Virus record (IMG/VR): IMGVR_UViG_3300007523_000017
Coordinates: 1 to 51,301 of that record
DNA length: 51,301 nt
From: a virus
Direction: 5' to 3' (one strand)
Below are positions 23,801 through 34,500 of the stretch, piece after piece. The notes beneath the pieces were generated by a model. That model saw only the letters and a list, made by a program, of their open reading frames with translations. It had not been told where the DNA came from and made no database searches. A program made the translations under genes and the position numbers. Position 1 is the stretch's first letter, and the number at the start of each line of letters is the position of its first letter.

Positions 23801-26800
23801 TTTCATCCGTTACATTATATCTTGCCGGATCTAGGTAAGATATATAAGATATGTTTTGTTTAGCTGGGCCTGGCAAGATATATTTAAACGGATCGTAAAC
23901 AGGCATTTGCACAATTTCGTTTCTGCTTAATGTTTCGTAAACACTTACACTTTTGAATAATGATGTGCTAATCAATGGTTCTTGTACACGATATGGATTT
24001 AAGAATAGCGGGCCTGTTATATCCCAGCCTGCTTCAAATCCCCAGATATCAACTAATGATGAGTTTACCGGATCCCATACAGACATATCCCAGAAGCCCG
24101 GCACACCCTTTACCTTAAATACTGCCCACTTGTTGTCAGCATTGTCTACCCAGATAAAGTTTTCTATTCCTACATATAATGGCAAATTAGGTGCTACAGG
24201 AGGTGTTATAAACCTCATAGTCTTATAAAGCAACATTGTATTTAAATCTGCGTAATCTCCTACGTCAGCGGAAGTAATAGGCAATCCATCTAAGTCTGTT
24301 AATGAGTATGCATTGTAATCTACTAATGTGTCCGGGTCAGTATATATCCCTGGAGCATTATAATCTTCGGTGATATATGGAACAAACGCATATGTATGAT
24401 TGTTTTCTTGTGGTACTACACCTAATGTACTCTGCTGTAATACTATTAAGTTACCAAAATCGGTTCTCTTACCAGTAGTTGAATTCCATAGCTGAGGTAA
24501 AAATGTTACACCTAGATCGGCTAATAATAGCAAGTTACCTGTATCATCTTCCTGCACTCTCCATGTGTTTGCCAAATATGGTGCAGATACAGCATTTACT
24601 AATTTGTAAACATTCCAGTCTTCCGTAAAATTCTTAGCGACCCATATAGTATCCGATTCTGTCGGATTAAAAGCATCAGATCCCCAATTAGCATATGTTT
24701 GTGTCGCATTAAAGGATGTATATGTTACGTCATTGAAATTAACATATCCTGCATTTGGCATAGGATAATCTATATTATTTGTGACAGGGAACTCTAAGGA
24801 TACGGTCGGGTCTGTAGGTCTTACAAGCCATATGTCTTCCTGGTCAATATCAATATTAACGATATTATCTAAAGTTTCATCTTTAACAATCTGGCCTTGC
24901 CACACTGCGTACAGTTTATCTAATTCATGTGGCTCAGTGGAATCAATAGTGATGTTCGGTGCTGTCAGATAACCGTAGCCTGGGTCGACCATATCGACTC
25001 TGGAAATTCTGCCAGTCGAGTCTAACACTATGTAAGCCTTTGCGATACGTGTCTCTAATAATATGTCCCATAATACAGGATTAAATATGCCAGCTGGTGC
25101 AGATTGGCCTGCATTGCTTGTGTAATATACTGGATATCCAAATGAATTATCATATCTTACCACGCTACCGATTGAGTAACCAGATAGAGAATCGTAATCT
25201 GACCATGCTACATCAGGTGTAGCATCTGGTAATGGTATAGAAACGCCAGGTACAGTTGTATATCTGTTCTGGGCATTTAATACTCTGATCTGTCTTATTA
25301 TACCAATGTCAGATGGCACGAAGTTTAGCCTTGCTACTATAACTTCACCTGTGTTCTGTTCTGGTATTAATCTGAATTCAATCGAAACTTGCTCGACGGT
25401 ATTGCCGAAGTCGCCTAGTTTAAGTGCCCATTCCTCGAACACTTCTATTGCATCCGAACTTTGCACTTTGGTTGACCTAAACAATTTATCAAATGCTTGC
25501 ACAGTGCCTTTCTGTCTAATAGCACCTTGATAGAACAGATATTGAACATCATTGGAAATTTGAAGATTATCTAAGTAACTCTTGCTTTCGTAACCTATCA
25601 AATGACGACCGAGGTCTTCTAAACTCGGATTATCGATGGTTACATCCGGGTCGTAGTAATAGCGCATTGCTTCGACGATAGTATCATAGTTTGGCACAAG
25701 CTGGTCATCAATGATTAGATACCCAGGTGCTTCCATTTTGCCATACCAGCCGTTGCTTCTGAATCCGTAGAATCTTAATCTCTGCTGTCTTGCCCTTAAC
25801 AACGGAGAATATATTGTATCATTAAATGATGTGACGTTATCGAATATCAAAACGTGTTCTGTCTCAGATACATTGATTTGTAAGAAATATATTCCACCAC
25901 TTGACAGATTTAGTGGCGATACGCTAATAAGCTGATCTTCTCGGTCTGTTGTTGTATTATTTGGTGCAATGGCAATTCCCGATTTGTCAAGAATGCTATA
26001 GACTCCATTAGATAAAGTTTCTACATCGTCCGGATAACCCCTGTCTACAACTAACGTAGCTTTATTAGCAAGTGGGCTTAACTGAATAGCTGCATCGGGC
26101 GCCCATGCTGTGTTTAACCAGAACAGATATTGTTTAGAAGATGATAACCAGTCTTCTAAGATATTAGTATCCTGATTGACTTCGTCGAACTTCCAGCCCT
26201 GCGATTCCAAGTATGCGCCCCAGCCGATAAGCATATCGAATACATCTTGAGGAGTTTTAAGAATAGTTCCATACGGAACCCTTGTTATTGTTTCCTTAGA
26301 CTGTGGCTTGTATGAGACAGAAATGCCGCCAGTTGTTGGCAATCCTGGTAGTTTTGTCCATCCGGATGCTACGAATTTCTGTACCACTTGTGTAACATTA
26401 CTTAAGAAGTAGACGCCATTGTATCGAACGATGTCACCGGGGTTATATGTTGCACCTGGTTCGAAATATCGAAACTCAGCAGGTGTTCCGCCGATTGTTA
26501 CATCTATTAGTTTGTTAACAGACCTGTCCAAAATAAGGAATTCTGAATTCAAAACGTCATAGCCGTAGACAACGAATGTTCCGTCTGTAAGTGAGCGAAT
26601 GATAACACCACTGTATGAATATGTTTTTACAGGTGGGCTCTTATGCAACATAACTTCGAAATTCGTAGAAGGTAATATTAATGAGCTATTAGTAGCGCAA
26701 GGTGTGATTGCTTCTATATAAGTATTTGTCGTGTCTTTATTTGTAAATCCGGCTAACTTATTAGCAAGATTTACATCTAATGTCCTAATTTTTTGACCAA

Positions 26801-29800
26801 AGACTGTGCTTACTGTCTTGTTCAAGAATAAAATTCTATCACTGATCCATGTCTGGTATCCGAAGCGAACAGCTATGACACCATCGATATTCTCGGCGTG
26901 AACAATCTGATCCTTGTTCTTCGGACGGAACCATTCAGAGAATTCATCATCGGAAGAGAAGGTATAATTCTGGACATACTGCCAGTTTGTATTAGACTTT
27001 ACGGGGCCCGCAATTCCCGGAATTGTTAGCTGGCCTGGAGAAAGTTCTGTGCCTAGTGTGTCCCACATCTGTTCGCCGTACGGCCCAGGTTTCATCAAGT
27101 ACATAAATTCCTGTAAGCTGAACTTATATCCGGAAGTAGATATCCACGCCTGCTCCACAGGCGCACCGTCACCGTATACCCAGTCATCATCGAAATGATC
27201 AAATGGCTCGTAATAATTTCCGGAGAATACTACATTAAACAATACCATTACCGAAATTACTTCGCCCGCTGAATCAACCGGAATAATTAGTGATAGTCCA
27301 GGCCTTGCCCACGTTATTTGCGGTTGTACAATTAGTGTAATGGGGTCGAAAATAGCAGATGGGCCCTGGCGTATTAGGCCTAATTCCAAGTCTGCCCACA
27401 TATTATTATTCCCAGATGCAGTTGCAGTCCAGACCTCTTGCCCGGCTATGTTTATTACTGGTGTACCGTATTCGAATCTCCACCACGAAGGTTCCTCGCC
27501 AAACCCTAGCATTTCCCATGGCCGAGTATCTGGATTATATGTGTCGTAGTAATAATCGAATATACCTTTCCAGTTACCAGGCAGATCACTTTGCACGCCA
27601 GGCGGTGTAATGCCAGGCTCGTAGAAATACATCGAAATATCGTCGCCTGACGATAATGGAATATTGAATGTTATCTGATTTGTCCCGGTAACTGTATACG
27701 ATAGTGCGGCGCCATCTAATTGTAATATACCATTAACAAACACAAGCCCGTATAATGTAGTAGTATCGATGACGGTGTTTACGATAGTTTGGGCTGCTAT
27801 TGCAAGTTGCGATTCGTAGAAAGGAGTTACCGAACTAGTAAACGATACCAACACAATGTCGTCGCTTAAAACTAACGGCACATTGAAGGTGATTTGCGTC
27901 GGGCCTGTGATAGTGTACGCCAGCGTAGCACCTTCCGATTGCATTACCCCGTTAATAAACGCTAAGTCGGGCAAATTGGCAGAATTAACTAAAGTCTGTC
28001 CGGCAGTTGCAACTTGTGTTTCGTAGCTCGGCACTGTATCTGCATCAAAGGAATACACTGCAATGTTATCGCTTAATAACAGCGGAGTATTAAATGTTAT
28101 CTGGTTTGCACCAGTAACAATAAACTCGAGCGCAGCGCCTTCCATTTGCATAACGCCATTGTTGAATATCAGCAGGTATGTTTGCCCTGCGCTTGTCGGC
28201 GAAGTCGATACTGTTGTATTGATAACTGTTTGGCCGGCAGCGGACAATATTAATTCGTAAGCAGGCGTGTACGATGTACTCGGCGATAATGTTATTGCAT
28301 CTCTATAATTATATAATTTCCAAATATTTCCAACACCTGGAACAAAACTTGGCACGACACTTGCATCGACACTTGCATCAGGCCAATTATTGGTTCGGTA
28401 ATTTGCACGATTCTTTGTAGACCACTTATTTAAGTATGATTGGGTTATGTCTAAATATTCGGCTCTGGTATAACGAGTTTTCCTGTAATACCCCGTCTTT
28501 ACATCTTCTACTCTTACCGGGGCACTGTATTCATATCTATATCTAGACTGTAGCGAATTGTAAATTCTTTTTTCTAATTCTAATAATAATATATCTCTGT
28601 AGTCACCGTACGCAATTGTCTTAGATCCGTCGTGTCCGATGATAACATTTGTTGGTGTAACAAAAGTTGTGTCGAGTTCGATCCTCGGAACATATGTTTG
28701 GTACGCACCCACTTTAGTCGGTGTAGACGGAATATATGTAGGCAGCGGCTCTTGGTATAATGCAATATACAAATCAACAGGTGCTACACCTAAATTCAAC
28801 TGAACATCGATCGAAAGATTAGTAGATGTTATTGTGTAATCGATGCCGTCCAATAATAACTCTTCCGAATTCGGATTAGTTACATTGTAAATGTACATTA
28901 CATTCTTAGGATTATCTAGATCCACATAGTTAGTTAAGGTAACTAATCCGTTTCCTGGACCCGAATATAGCTCGCTTGCAAACGGTGTACCACTTGCTGC
29001 CATATACGAATATGCAAAAGCATTCGAGAATTCCTTAGATACATTAAGAATCTTAAGAATTTCCCCGACCCAATATGATATAATAACACTATTATTAAAT
29101 ACTGCAACGGGCGAAAACTGTTGATTTATTAACTGGAGTGCAGTTGTCAAATATTTGTTTTTAAACTTAGTATATTCGTCGGAACTGAATCGTACACCTT
29201 TGATAAAATCTAAATCATCTTCAGAAGAAACTAGCATTGACTTCAATGCAGGTGAGACATTCTGTAATATGTATTGGCCCAGTGATCTATTTTTTCTGGA
29301 ATCTCTGTAATTATTCTTCCCGCCGAATGATGTTCCCTCGAATCCAATTTGATTCTGTATGATGGATGAAAACTGTTCCACAAGATTGCTGGCACTGATT
29401 TCACCGACCTCTAACTGAGTAGGGTTAGCCTCTAACTGTTGTGGTATCTCCGAATAACCCGTTGCTGCTGGATCTAATAATCCATGAGTATATGTCTGTA
29501 TTTCTACGACAGGAGCAACTGCTTGCGGTGTTAATAGCAGGTTAGTCAAATATGCTGATAAGTTTACATATACATATCCGTTTATAACAGATAATGTGTA
29601 TCCATTTACTTGATCTACGGAATTCTTTACTTCCGATGCATTAACCGATACAATAATATCAGGAGCTGTCGGGTAGCCGTACGGCTCAACGCTTACTCTG
29701 AATTGATATTCAGTGCCATAACCTACTGTATATTTGTCTATAACTCTTTGCTTACTAACATTAACGCAATTGACAGGTGGTGTCGGAATAATGTCGTCAC

Positions 29801-31499
29801 AATCACAAATATCATACATATTCCAGTTGTTATATAAAACAGGACTCGTAGATGTTTTGTAATAGTAATATCCGTTTATAGGCAATCTCTGTTCGGAATA
29901 TGTGTAACGATCAACTATTAAATTGTTTTGGAATATAATATCGGATGCCTGACCAAGTGATGTATAAACAATCGGAAATCCTAATACAGGATCATTGGTT
30001 GCGCCCGGTGTAGTATTTTCTTTATACGAAAATATCTTACTCCCGAAGAATGTGCTATCTGGATATGTCGAACTATCGTCCAACGGAATACCGTTGTGAT
30101 CATACAACTGGAACAGTGGAGCTTGATTAACTGAAACTTTATCATTGAATGCTTGGGACCACATGCCGCCCGAATAATACCATGTAGATCCCCTCTGAGC
30201 GCCATCGTATGGAGCATCCTCTGTAGCAAAGACAATATCGCCCTCTAATACAGGGGTGAGGAAAGATGTATATGGTACTAAATTAATTTCTCCGGTGCCC
30301 AAAACCTGCACCTCAAATATAAAGTTGTTAAATGTGCCGATACCTGCATCCCATGCATCCATAGGCGAGTCCCATAATGCAGCGTCCCAAAAATCAAATA
30401 CGCCAGTGTCGTTAAAGAAAACTATAAAGTCACCGGCTGCCATTCCGATAGAATATGTTGAGTTTACATCATTAAGTTGTTCACCTTGAATATCTGTAAA
30501 CTCTATGGGGTTACCGAATTGATTATTATTAAATCCGAATGTTATTTCGTTTCTAAATTGTGTTCCAGATTTATAAAGATCCAGGTTGGCTACAAATTGT
30601 ATAATTGAACGCAATGCTCTTGTAGCATTCGGCGGAAATGCTCCACCGGTTATATTTACTGATTGATTAATAGCATCGATGTGGAACCATTTATTTGTTC
30701 TTGACCATGCATTTCTGTCTGCCGCACCGCGCTCAATGGTGATATAATCTCCATGGCCGCGTACTGCCTGAATATCCCAGGTCGTACCGTCCCACAGAAT
30801 ATTTTGTATTATTTCTCCAGTGGACAACTCTAGCATGCCATCCCATGGTAAAAATTGGAATATTGTGCCAACAGTAAAGCCCGGAAATATAGGCACCAAC
30901 TGGATGCCATCGCAACCTCCCATATTTTCCACAACCACAGGTTCTGGATACAGCGGATCATCGAGTAACAAAATTGTCATGCCAGTGCTTAGTGTGAATT
31001 CAGATGGATCTGCCAAGCCTGGTGTAGTGTATGATGCTTTGCCGATTATATCTACACCCATTACTCCAGATATAGAAATTGTAGGTAATCCTTGCTCTAC
31101 CCAATAGTAGTTTTCGTAATTAGTAAACATATCATAGTCGATAGGTGGTCCGAAGCTATAATATTTAGACTCAAACAGGCGGTCCTGGTTTAATGTATTC
31201 CCGCCATAATATTCTATACGCTCTAATAAATCGTCGTAGAAGAATATGTTTGTTTTTGTAGAATCGGCTGTGCGAGCATATGCCGTGGCTTCTAGCTGCC
31301 ACCATGTTCTGTTCTTTGATGGTTCTGGAAGATAAAAATCGGTTATTGGATTATAGTCACCGGGATTTCTACGCCCAATGTAACCGGATAACAGGTCGCT
31401 ATCCTTTTTAGAGAATACCTGATCGAAGGTTGCATCAAAAAACTTCTTTTCAGTTACTGTTTGAAATACGGCCGGCAGTCGTTTAATATAAGATGTCAT
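20862..31499 (-). CDS. Giant baseplate wedge protein (gp7 position)
   Basis: 3545 residues, the largest gene here. The N-terminal region (K-K-F-F-D-A-T-F-D-Q-V-F-S, G-Y-I-G-R-R-N-P-G-D-Y and N-R-T-W-W-Q-L-E-A-T-A-Y) is a beginning I recognise from large baseplate proteins of T4-like phages. Placement directly after gp6 suggests the gp7 role, linking wedge parts; T4 gp7 is about 1,030 residues. No catalytic motif or membrane segment seen. Trp/Tyr/Asp-rich with many W-D-x-x-x-W-D turns. Residues about 1081-1293 hold three tandem beta repeats. ATG 31499 follows TTGGAA and a hairpin. Confidence 0.72.
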   Translation of the reverse strand: MTSYIKRLPAVFQTVTEKKFFDATFDQVFSKKDSDLLSGYIGRRNPGDYNPITDFYLPEPSKNRTWWQLEATAYARTADSTKTNIFFYDDLLERIEYYGGNTLNQDRLFESKYYSFGPPIDYDMFTNYENYYWVEQGLPTISISGVMGVDIIGKASYTTPGLADPSEFTLSTGMTILLLDDPLYPEPVVVENMGGCDGIQLVPIFPGFTVGTIFQFLPWDGMLELSTGEIIQNILWDGTTWDIQAVRGHGDYITIERGAADRNAWSRTNKWFHIDAINQSVNITGGAFPPNATRALRSIIQFVANLDLYKSGTQFRNEITFGFNNNQFGNPIEFTDIQGEQLNDVNSTYSIGMAAGDFIVFFNDTGVFDFWDAALWDSPMDAWDAGIGTFNNFIFEVQVLGTGEINLVPYTSFLTPVLEGDIVFATEDAPYDGAQRGSTWYYSGGMWSQAFNDKVSVNQAPLFQLYDHNGIPLDDSSTYPDSTFFGSKIFSYKENTTPGATNDPVLGFPIVYTSLGQASDIIFQNNLIVDRYTYSEQRLPINGYYYYKTSTSPVLYNNWNMYDICDCDDIIPTPPVNCVNVSKQRVIDKYTVGYGTEYQFRVSVEPYGYPTAPDIIVSVNASEVKNSVDQVNGYTLSVINGYVYVNLSAYLTNLLLTPQAVAPVVEIQTYTHGLLDPAATGYSEIPQQLEANPTQLEVGEISASNLVEQFSSIIQNQIGFEGTSFGGKNNYRDSRKNRSLGQYILQNVSPALKSMLVSSEDDLDFIKGVRFSSDEYTKFKNKYLTTALQLINQQFSPVAVFNNSVIISYWVGEILKILNVSKEFSNAFAYSYMAASGTPFASELYSGPGNGLVTLTNYVDLDNPKNVMYIYNVTNPNSEELLLDGIDYTITSTNLSIDVQLNLGVAPVDLYIALYQEPLPTYIPSTPTKVGAYQTYVPRIELDTTFVTPTNVIIGHDGSKTIAYGDYRDILLLELEKRIYNSLQSRYRYEYSAPVRVEDVKTGYYRKTRYTRAEYLDITQSYLNKWSTKNRANYRTNNWPDASVDASVVPSFVPGVGNIWKLYNYRDAITLSPSTSYTPAYELILSAAGQTVINTTVSTSPTSAGQTYLLIFNNGVMQMEGAALEFIVTGANQITFNTPLLLSDNIAVYSFDADTVPSYETQVATAGQTLVNSANLPDLAFINGVMQSEGATLAYTITGPTQITFNVPLVLSDDIVLVSFTSSVTPFYESQLAIAAQTIVNTVIDTTTLYGLVFVNGILQLDGAALSYTVTGTNQITFNIPLSSGDDISMYFYEPGITPPGVQSDLPGNWKGIFDYYYDTYNPDTRPWEMLGFGEEPSWWRFEYGTPVINIAGQEVWTATASGNNNMWADLELGLIRQGPSAIFDPITLIVQPQITWARPGLSLIIPVDSAGEVISVMVLFNVVFSGNYYEPFDHFDDDWVYGDGAPVEQAWISTSGYKFSLQEFMYLMKPGPYGEQMWDTLGTELSPGQLTIPGIAGPVKSNTNWQYVQNYTFSSDDEFSEWFRPKNKDQIVHAENIDGVIAVRFGYQTWISDRILFLNKTVSTVFGQKIRTLDVNLANKLAGFTNKDTTNTYIEAITPCATNSSLILPSTNFEVMLHKSPPVKTYSYSGVIIRSLTDGTFVVYGYDVLNSEFLILDRSVNKLIDVTIGGTPAEFRYFEPGATYNPGDIVRYNGVYFLSNVTQVVQKFVASGWTKLPGLPTTGGISVSYKPQSKETITRVPYGTILKTPQDVFDMLIGWGAYLESQGWKFDEVNQDTNILEDWLSSSKQYLFWLNTAWAPDAAIQLSPLANKATLVVDRGYPDDVETLSNGVYSILDKSGIAIAPNNTTTDREDQLISVSPLNLSSGGIYFLQINVSETEHVLIFDNVTSFNDTIYSPLLRARQQRLRFYGFRSNGWYGKMEAPGYLIIDDQLVPNYDTIVEAMRYYYDPDVTIDNPSLEDLGRHLIGYESKSYLDNLQISNDVQYLFYQGAIRQKGTVQAFDKLFRSTKVQSSDAIEVFEEWALKLGDFGNTVEQVSIEFRLIPEQNTGEVIVARLNFVPSDIGIIRQIRVLNAQNRYTTVPGVSIPLPDATPDVAWSDYDSLSGYSIGSVVRYDNSFGYPVYYTSNAGQSAPAGIFNPVLWDILLETRIAKAYIVLDSTGRISRVDMVDPGYGYLTAPNITIDSTEPHELDKLYAVWQGQIVKDETLDNIVNIDIDQEDIWLVRPTDPTVSLEFPVTNNIDYPMPNAGYVNFNDVTYTSFNATQTYANWGSDAFNPTESDTIWVAKNFTEDWNVYKLVNAVSAPYLANTWRVQEDDTGNLLLLADLGVTFLPQLWNSTTGKRTDFGNLIVLQQSTLGVVPQENNHTYAFVPYITEDYNAPGIYTDPDTLVDYNAYSLTDLDGLPITSADVGDYADLNTMLLYKTMRFITPPVAPNLPLYVGIENFIWVDNADNKWAVFKVKGVPGFWDMSVWDPVNSSLVDIWGFEAGWDITGPLFLNPYRVQEPLISTSLFKSVSVYETLSRNEIVQMPVYDPFKYILPGPAKQNISYISYLDPARYNVTDETRLYDENITFGKRQVGQLWWDTSTTRYTYYEQPIALDGSETELDNLVYRRDHWAQLFPGSAIEIYEWVSSPVPPAEYTGSGVPRSTESYVVITVSNRFTNITEINYYFWVLGSTNKPNVINRTMAATDVARLLQSPKSQGFVFFAPIQQTATNNSYMFYNAQDILAYKGDNVQIEYRISERDDQEHTQWALFREGDPASLITAQFWNKMVDSLCGYTKVLSASAEFTNSIIVANYLPWDIYGWDVAPWDDATTLTSPEYGVILPVPDPMLALGQKYGIEYRPRQGMFVNLLPARKVFVQAANALLQYIPVRDDTPSWNVNVSTSVYWEYTNWYKVGYENVVPTVVYSTLALANTAMLSGELYVGQIVQVTNGTVDGRYVLYAVVKVNPNVPALSLDQVAIQNSAIKLLDTVYTAVNKYGLSTELRELLNAFRTQVMVDENIVDQNELYFAMLNYVMSEQKNPDWVFKSSYIYIKENNVPLVQSSIYAPDNIDDVISYIKDSKPYHTQIRDYTSTHTTSDIAIGTASDSYKHQITLKFGPDFAGEEIGVDGNIITPQGGWDTFAWDTEWDAPVNMAEIPNQFVSRNAVLPFYNPGISNWPGFDESTIQVPLTFFDSSKIGLSALFPYTFDFNSVNLDNPQTFVTPNNIIAIQTSAGILYYGQDYYVEYNDDMTYTVYFYNDPGTPDPVAFVWIDGGQLLSFTKYAPRNETANVVGIDDLVVIADTKLVANDVSLIVGPPWAPATVAPYVGWGDTWDGMNQPEIAAALIAEGGTDQVSWDTPLVPILLDYTISFRDNTSVLYGSSFYRNAEVFSGTLLFDLPAPTADTYNIDVITVYVDPVTHPLSTDILPNPGVEAGVIWINGERIEYRNKQLILPNTWELRLIYRGTMDTAPTEHLAMIPSLADPMVLVPNPVWVEKFNYMPAGSYVDVWNALNSNPDPLSIITVDEYSNIISTPLGGLWYALTQESEFLKDEQGTGIP
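27620..28260 (-). repeat. Three tandem ~70-residue repeats in the giant protein
   Basis: Each unit has Y-E-x-x-x-x-x-A-x-Q-T-x-x-N, then F-x-N-G-V/I-x-Q-x-x-G-A-x-L, T-G-x-x-Q-I-T-F-N and L-S-D-D/N-I. Units begin near 28258, 28026 and 27823. Probably beta-sandwich domains from internal duplication, comparable to repeated fibre or adhesin modules. Confidence 0.75.
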
Positions 31500-31510
31500 T
31501 TATGTTCCAA

Positions 31511-31545
31511 AAATAGTAGGCATTACCTCTAACCTACTATTTATC
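31511..31545 (-). promoter_or_regulatory. Late promoter fused to a 10-bp hairpin
   Basis: On the - strand GATAAATA (31545 to 31538) overlaps the first arm of a perfect hairpin, AAATAGTAGG (31542-31533) with CCTACTATTT (31520-31511). A start six bases after the motif (about 31532) falls just past the first arm, so late RNA lacks the hairpin. Read-through RNA from gp6 would fold it right against TTGGAA of the giant gene. Confidence 0.6.
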
Positions 31546-31573
31546 ATGGAAATTAAAAGCTAACTTTATTTAA

Positions 31574-34500
31574 TTAGGCTCGGAGATTTTGCTCAGTAAG
31601 ATTTGCCACAATTTGAACATTATTAACGGTTGCAGTAGACAAAAACAGCTCTGTAGGGCTCGAAATAATCTCAAATAGATTTCCAAATTGTGAATTTGCA
31701 TTTGTCGGCACAATAACAACTGAGCTAATGATTCTAGACATCTGTTGGTGGATAAATGCTGCTAGTTCTGTATAAAAGAATTTTTCTCCAAAATCCCAAT
31801 TACGAATATCAAAGTATGTATCAATTGCTTGAATTACTTTGGTCTTCACTTCATTATCACTAATACTCGAAGATGGTGCTTTTACGACTTTAAATGTTGC
31901 CTGCAATTCAGCTTCTGCTTGTGTGCCGAATAATATCTTAAATGTACCAGAATTCCATATCATAGAATCACTTACCATCTTATATTGGTTTAAGTCTTGG
32001 AATTGTATTCTTAATTCCTCTGTTGTTGGGTATGCAGGTAATGTAGTAATACTTCCATTATTGTTTTTCCAAATTGTAACATCTCTGTAATATCCGTCAG
32101 TTATAACAATCATATCGATAATATTGGTCGGCGATGGGTCGACTCTTTGGTCAATAGGGGAATAATGACTCCATTTAAAATATAAAGGAATTCTCTGCAA
32201 TTCAGGTACTGTTGTGTTCTGAGTAAATACTTTTCCATTTTTGTCAAATCTGTATGTATCTATATCAGCTATTGTGATTATTCCAGTCGGGTATGCTGGG
32301 TCCGATGATGACTCATTTAATAACGAGTAATATACTCCATAGCCTGGAGGGCTAATACTGTATATTAAAAATGATTTATTCAAAAAATAATTACTCAATA
32401 TGTCAGATTTGTCACTAACATTTTGCGTATTCGAAAGCCACGGGTAGCTTAGCATCTGTGCAGCGGTTGGCCCATTGAAGAACGCAGTAACTTGATTCGA
32501 TATAGAATTAACATTAGTGACAGTGTTAAATTCTATTTGTGCAATGTTATTAATGAATATTAAATCCGCTTCACCCATATACACATATTCGAATCCTGGT
32601 GTTGCAACCGAGCCCGGATCTAATATTTCACTAGATAGCGATAACTGCTGATTGGCTATGTATGGGGAGCCATATAGCTCAGTTGGATCAGTTGGATTAA
32701 CAGGGAAATAAACATACAAATTAACAGATGCTACGTCCTTTAGTTCTCTTTTCCAACGTGCAATCCACGGCCTAGAAGTTTGTGAACCATACAACTCTGT
32801 GGATTCTAACTCGAAGACAATTCTGTCATCGGCTGTTACAATTTGATTGAATCCTGCTGGATTATCCGGAATACCGTCACTGTCGTAGTCGACCAATGAT
32901 ACTTCTACTTTAGAGTTATCTACATAACCGTCATCTTGCACAAATACACCGGTTATATTAAATCTGACTTGTTCTTTCAGGAACGATGTAGACGGATCAA
33001 TAATGACTGGTGCATTATTGTTTACCGAACTGTTTGTATTAACAAACGGCATAATTTCAATATTGTCCTGCAATGCAAGTCCACTTGCATTATCGACTAT
33101 AATTGTATTAGGTTCCCAGAAAAATCTTACATCCCTGTATGACTCGAAGACATATACGCGGCCGCGAGCTGACAATTCGTACGTTGTGGTTCCAGTTTCG
33201 CTGTTACTCGCAATTGCAATATATAACAATCCACCAGGCGGATATGGAGGCCAATCCGAATATATCTGAGTGTTAGGCCCCGATACAATAGCAGGTGCAT
33301 ATTCAAATGGCTGATCAATTTGATTTGACAGACCAGGTGATGCTGTCGTAGATGTGTGCCATTCGTTGACTAATAAGTCGTAATATAACCAGAAAGAAAT
33401 TCCTGCATCGACAGCAGCAACTATTTCATTTATTTCGGTTGTAGTTAAATCATTCCTAAATTCCGGATATATCTTCAATGCCTGAAAGGAATTTTGTTCC
33501 TCTTTGCCTAATTCGATAGGGCCAATATTAGCAAACGGATTAAGAGGATTAACAATTGTCGGTATTCCGGATTGGATGACGCTCCGTACAGGAACGGAAT
33601 TATGAGTAAGGGGATCAGAAAGATTACCTAATACAATGGCGGACCCAGATTGGATCATAGCCCAGGGCTCGTATGTTCCACCAATAAAATTATTAGTCGA
33701 GAAACTATTTACTAATGCTTCTGCTGCGGCGCCTGGTGTAATAGCAAAATAGCCTGTATCGTTTTTAAATTTTACAGGACTTGTTTGCCAAAACAATGCA
33801 GGAGATCCGACAGGATCAGATGACGTCGGCACTAAGTCTAATATTGATCGACCGGTCGGCTGTGCAATTGACGGATTCACTCTGATTGTAGATTCAAATT
33901 GTGGAAGATACTCGTCGTAGAAGAATGTCGATACCTTAGGATCTCTTAGCATTTCCTGTATAGTATTAACTATAATGGATTCGATTGTTCCAGCGTTAGA
34001 TGAATCTCTTATAACTTCACGCAACACGTTTTGATTATCTCTAAATAAAGCACCGTCTTGGCCGAAGATAATAAGATCTCTGTGAAATCCGGTTGGATCA
34101 TTTAAGTCGATGTATCTGCTTTGTCCACTATAAGTTCTATCAAATGCTTGTATTTTTGTGATTTGATTTCCGTAAATTAACGGTAAAACATTATAGTCGG
34201 CACCATTAACCATTCGCGACTGAGTCGAGAATACTTCGGGTGCTCTTAACTTAATTTGTTCATCTGTCTCCGATGCCGCCGCATTGCCGATAGTTTGTTC
34301 TAAATTAAATACTACACGAAGTGTATACTGTTGTAGATCACTCCCGATATAAGGAATGTTTATTTGCAATCCTTGAGCATTATCTGGTCGAATAACTAAA
34401 TCTTCATTTGCACTTACGCGAACCCAGAATCTAAATAAACCTGTCGGCACATTGCCAAAATTGCCATCGGCAAACCTAACATTAACTGTATCGTCGACTG

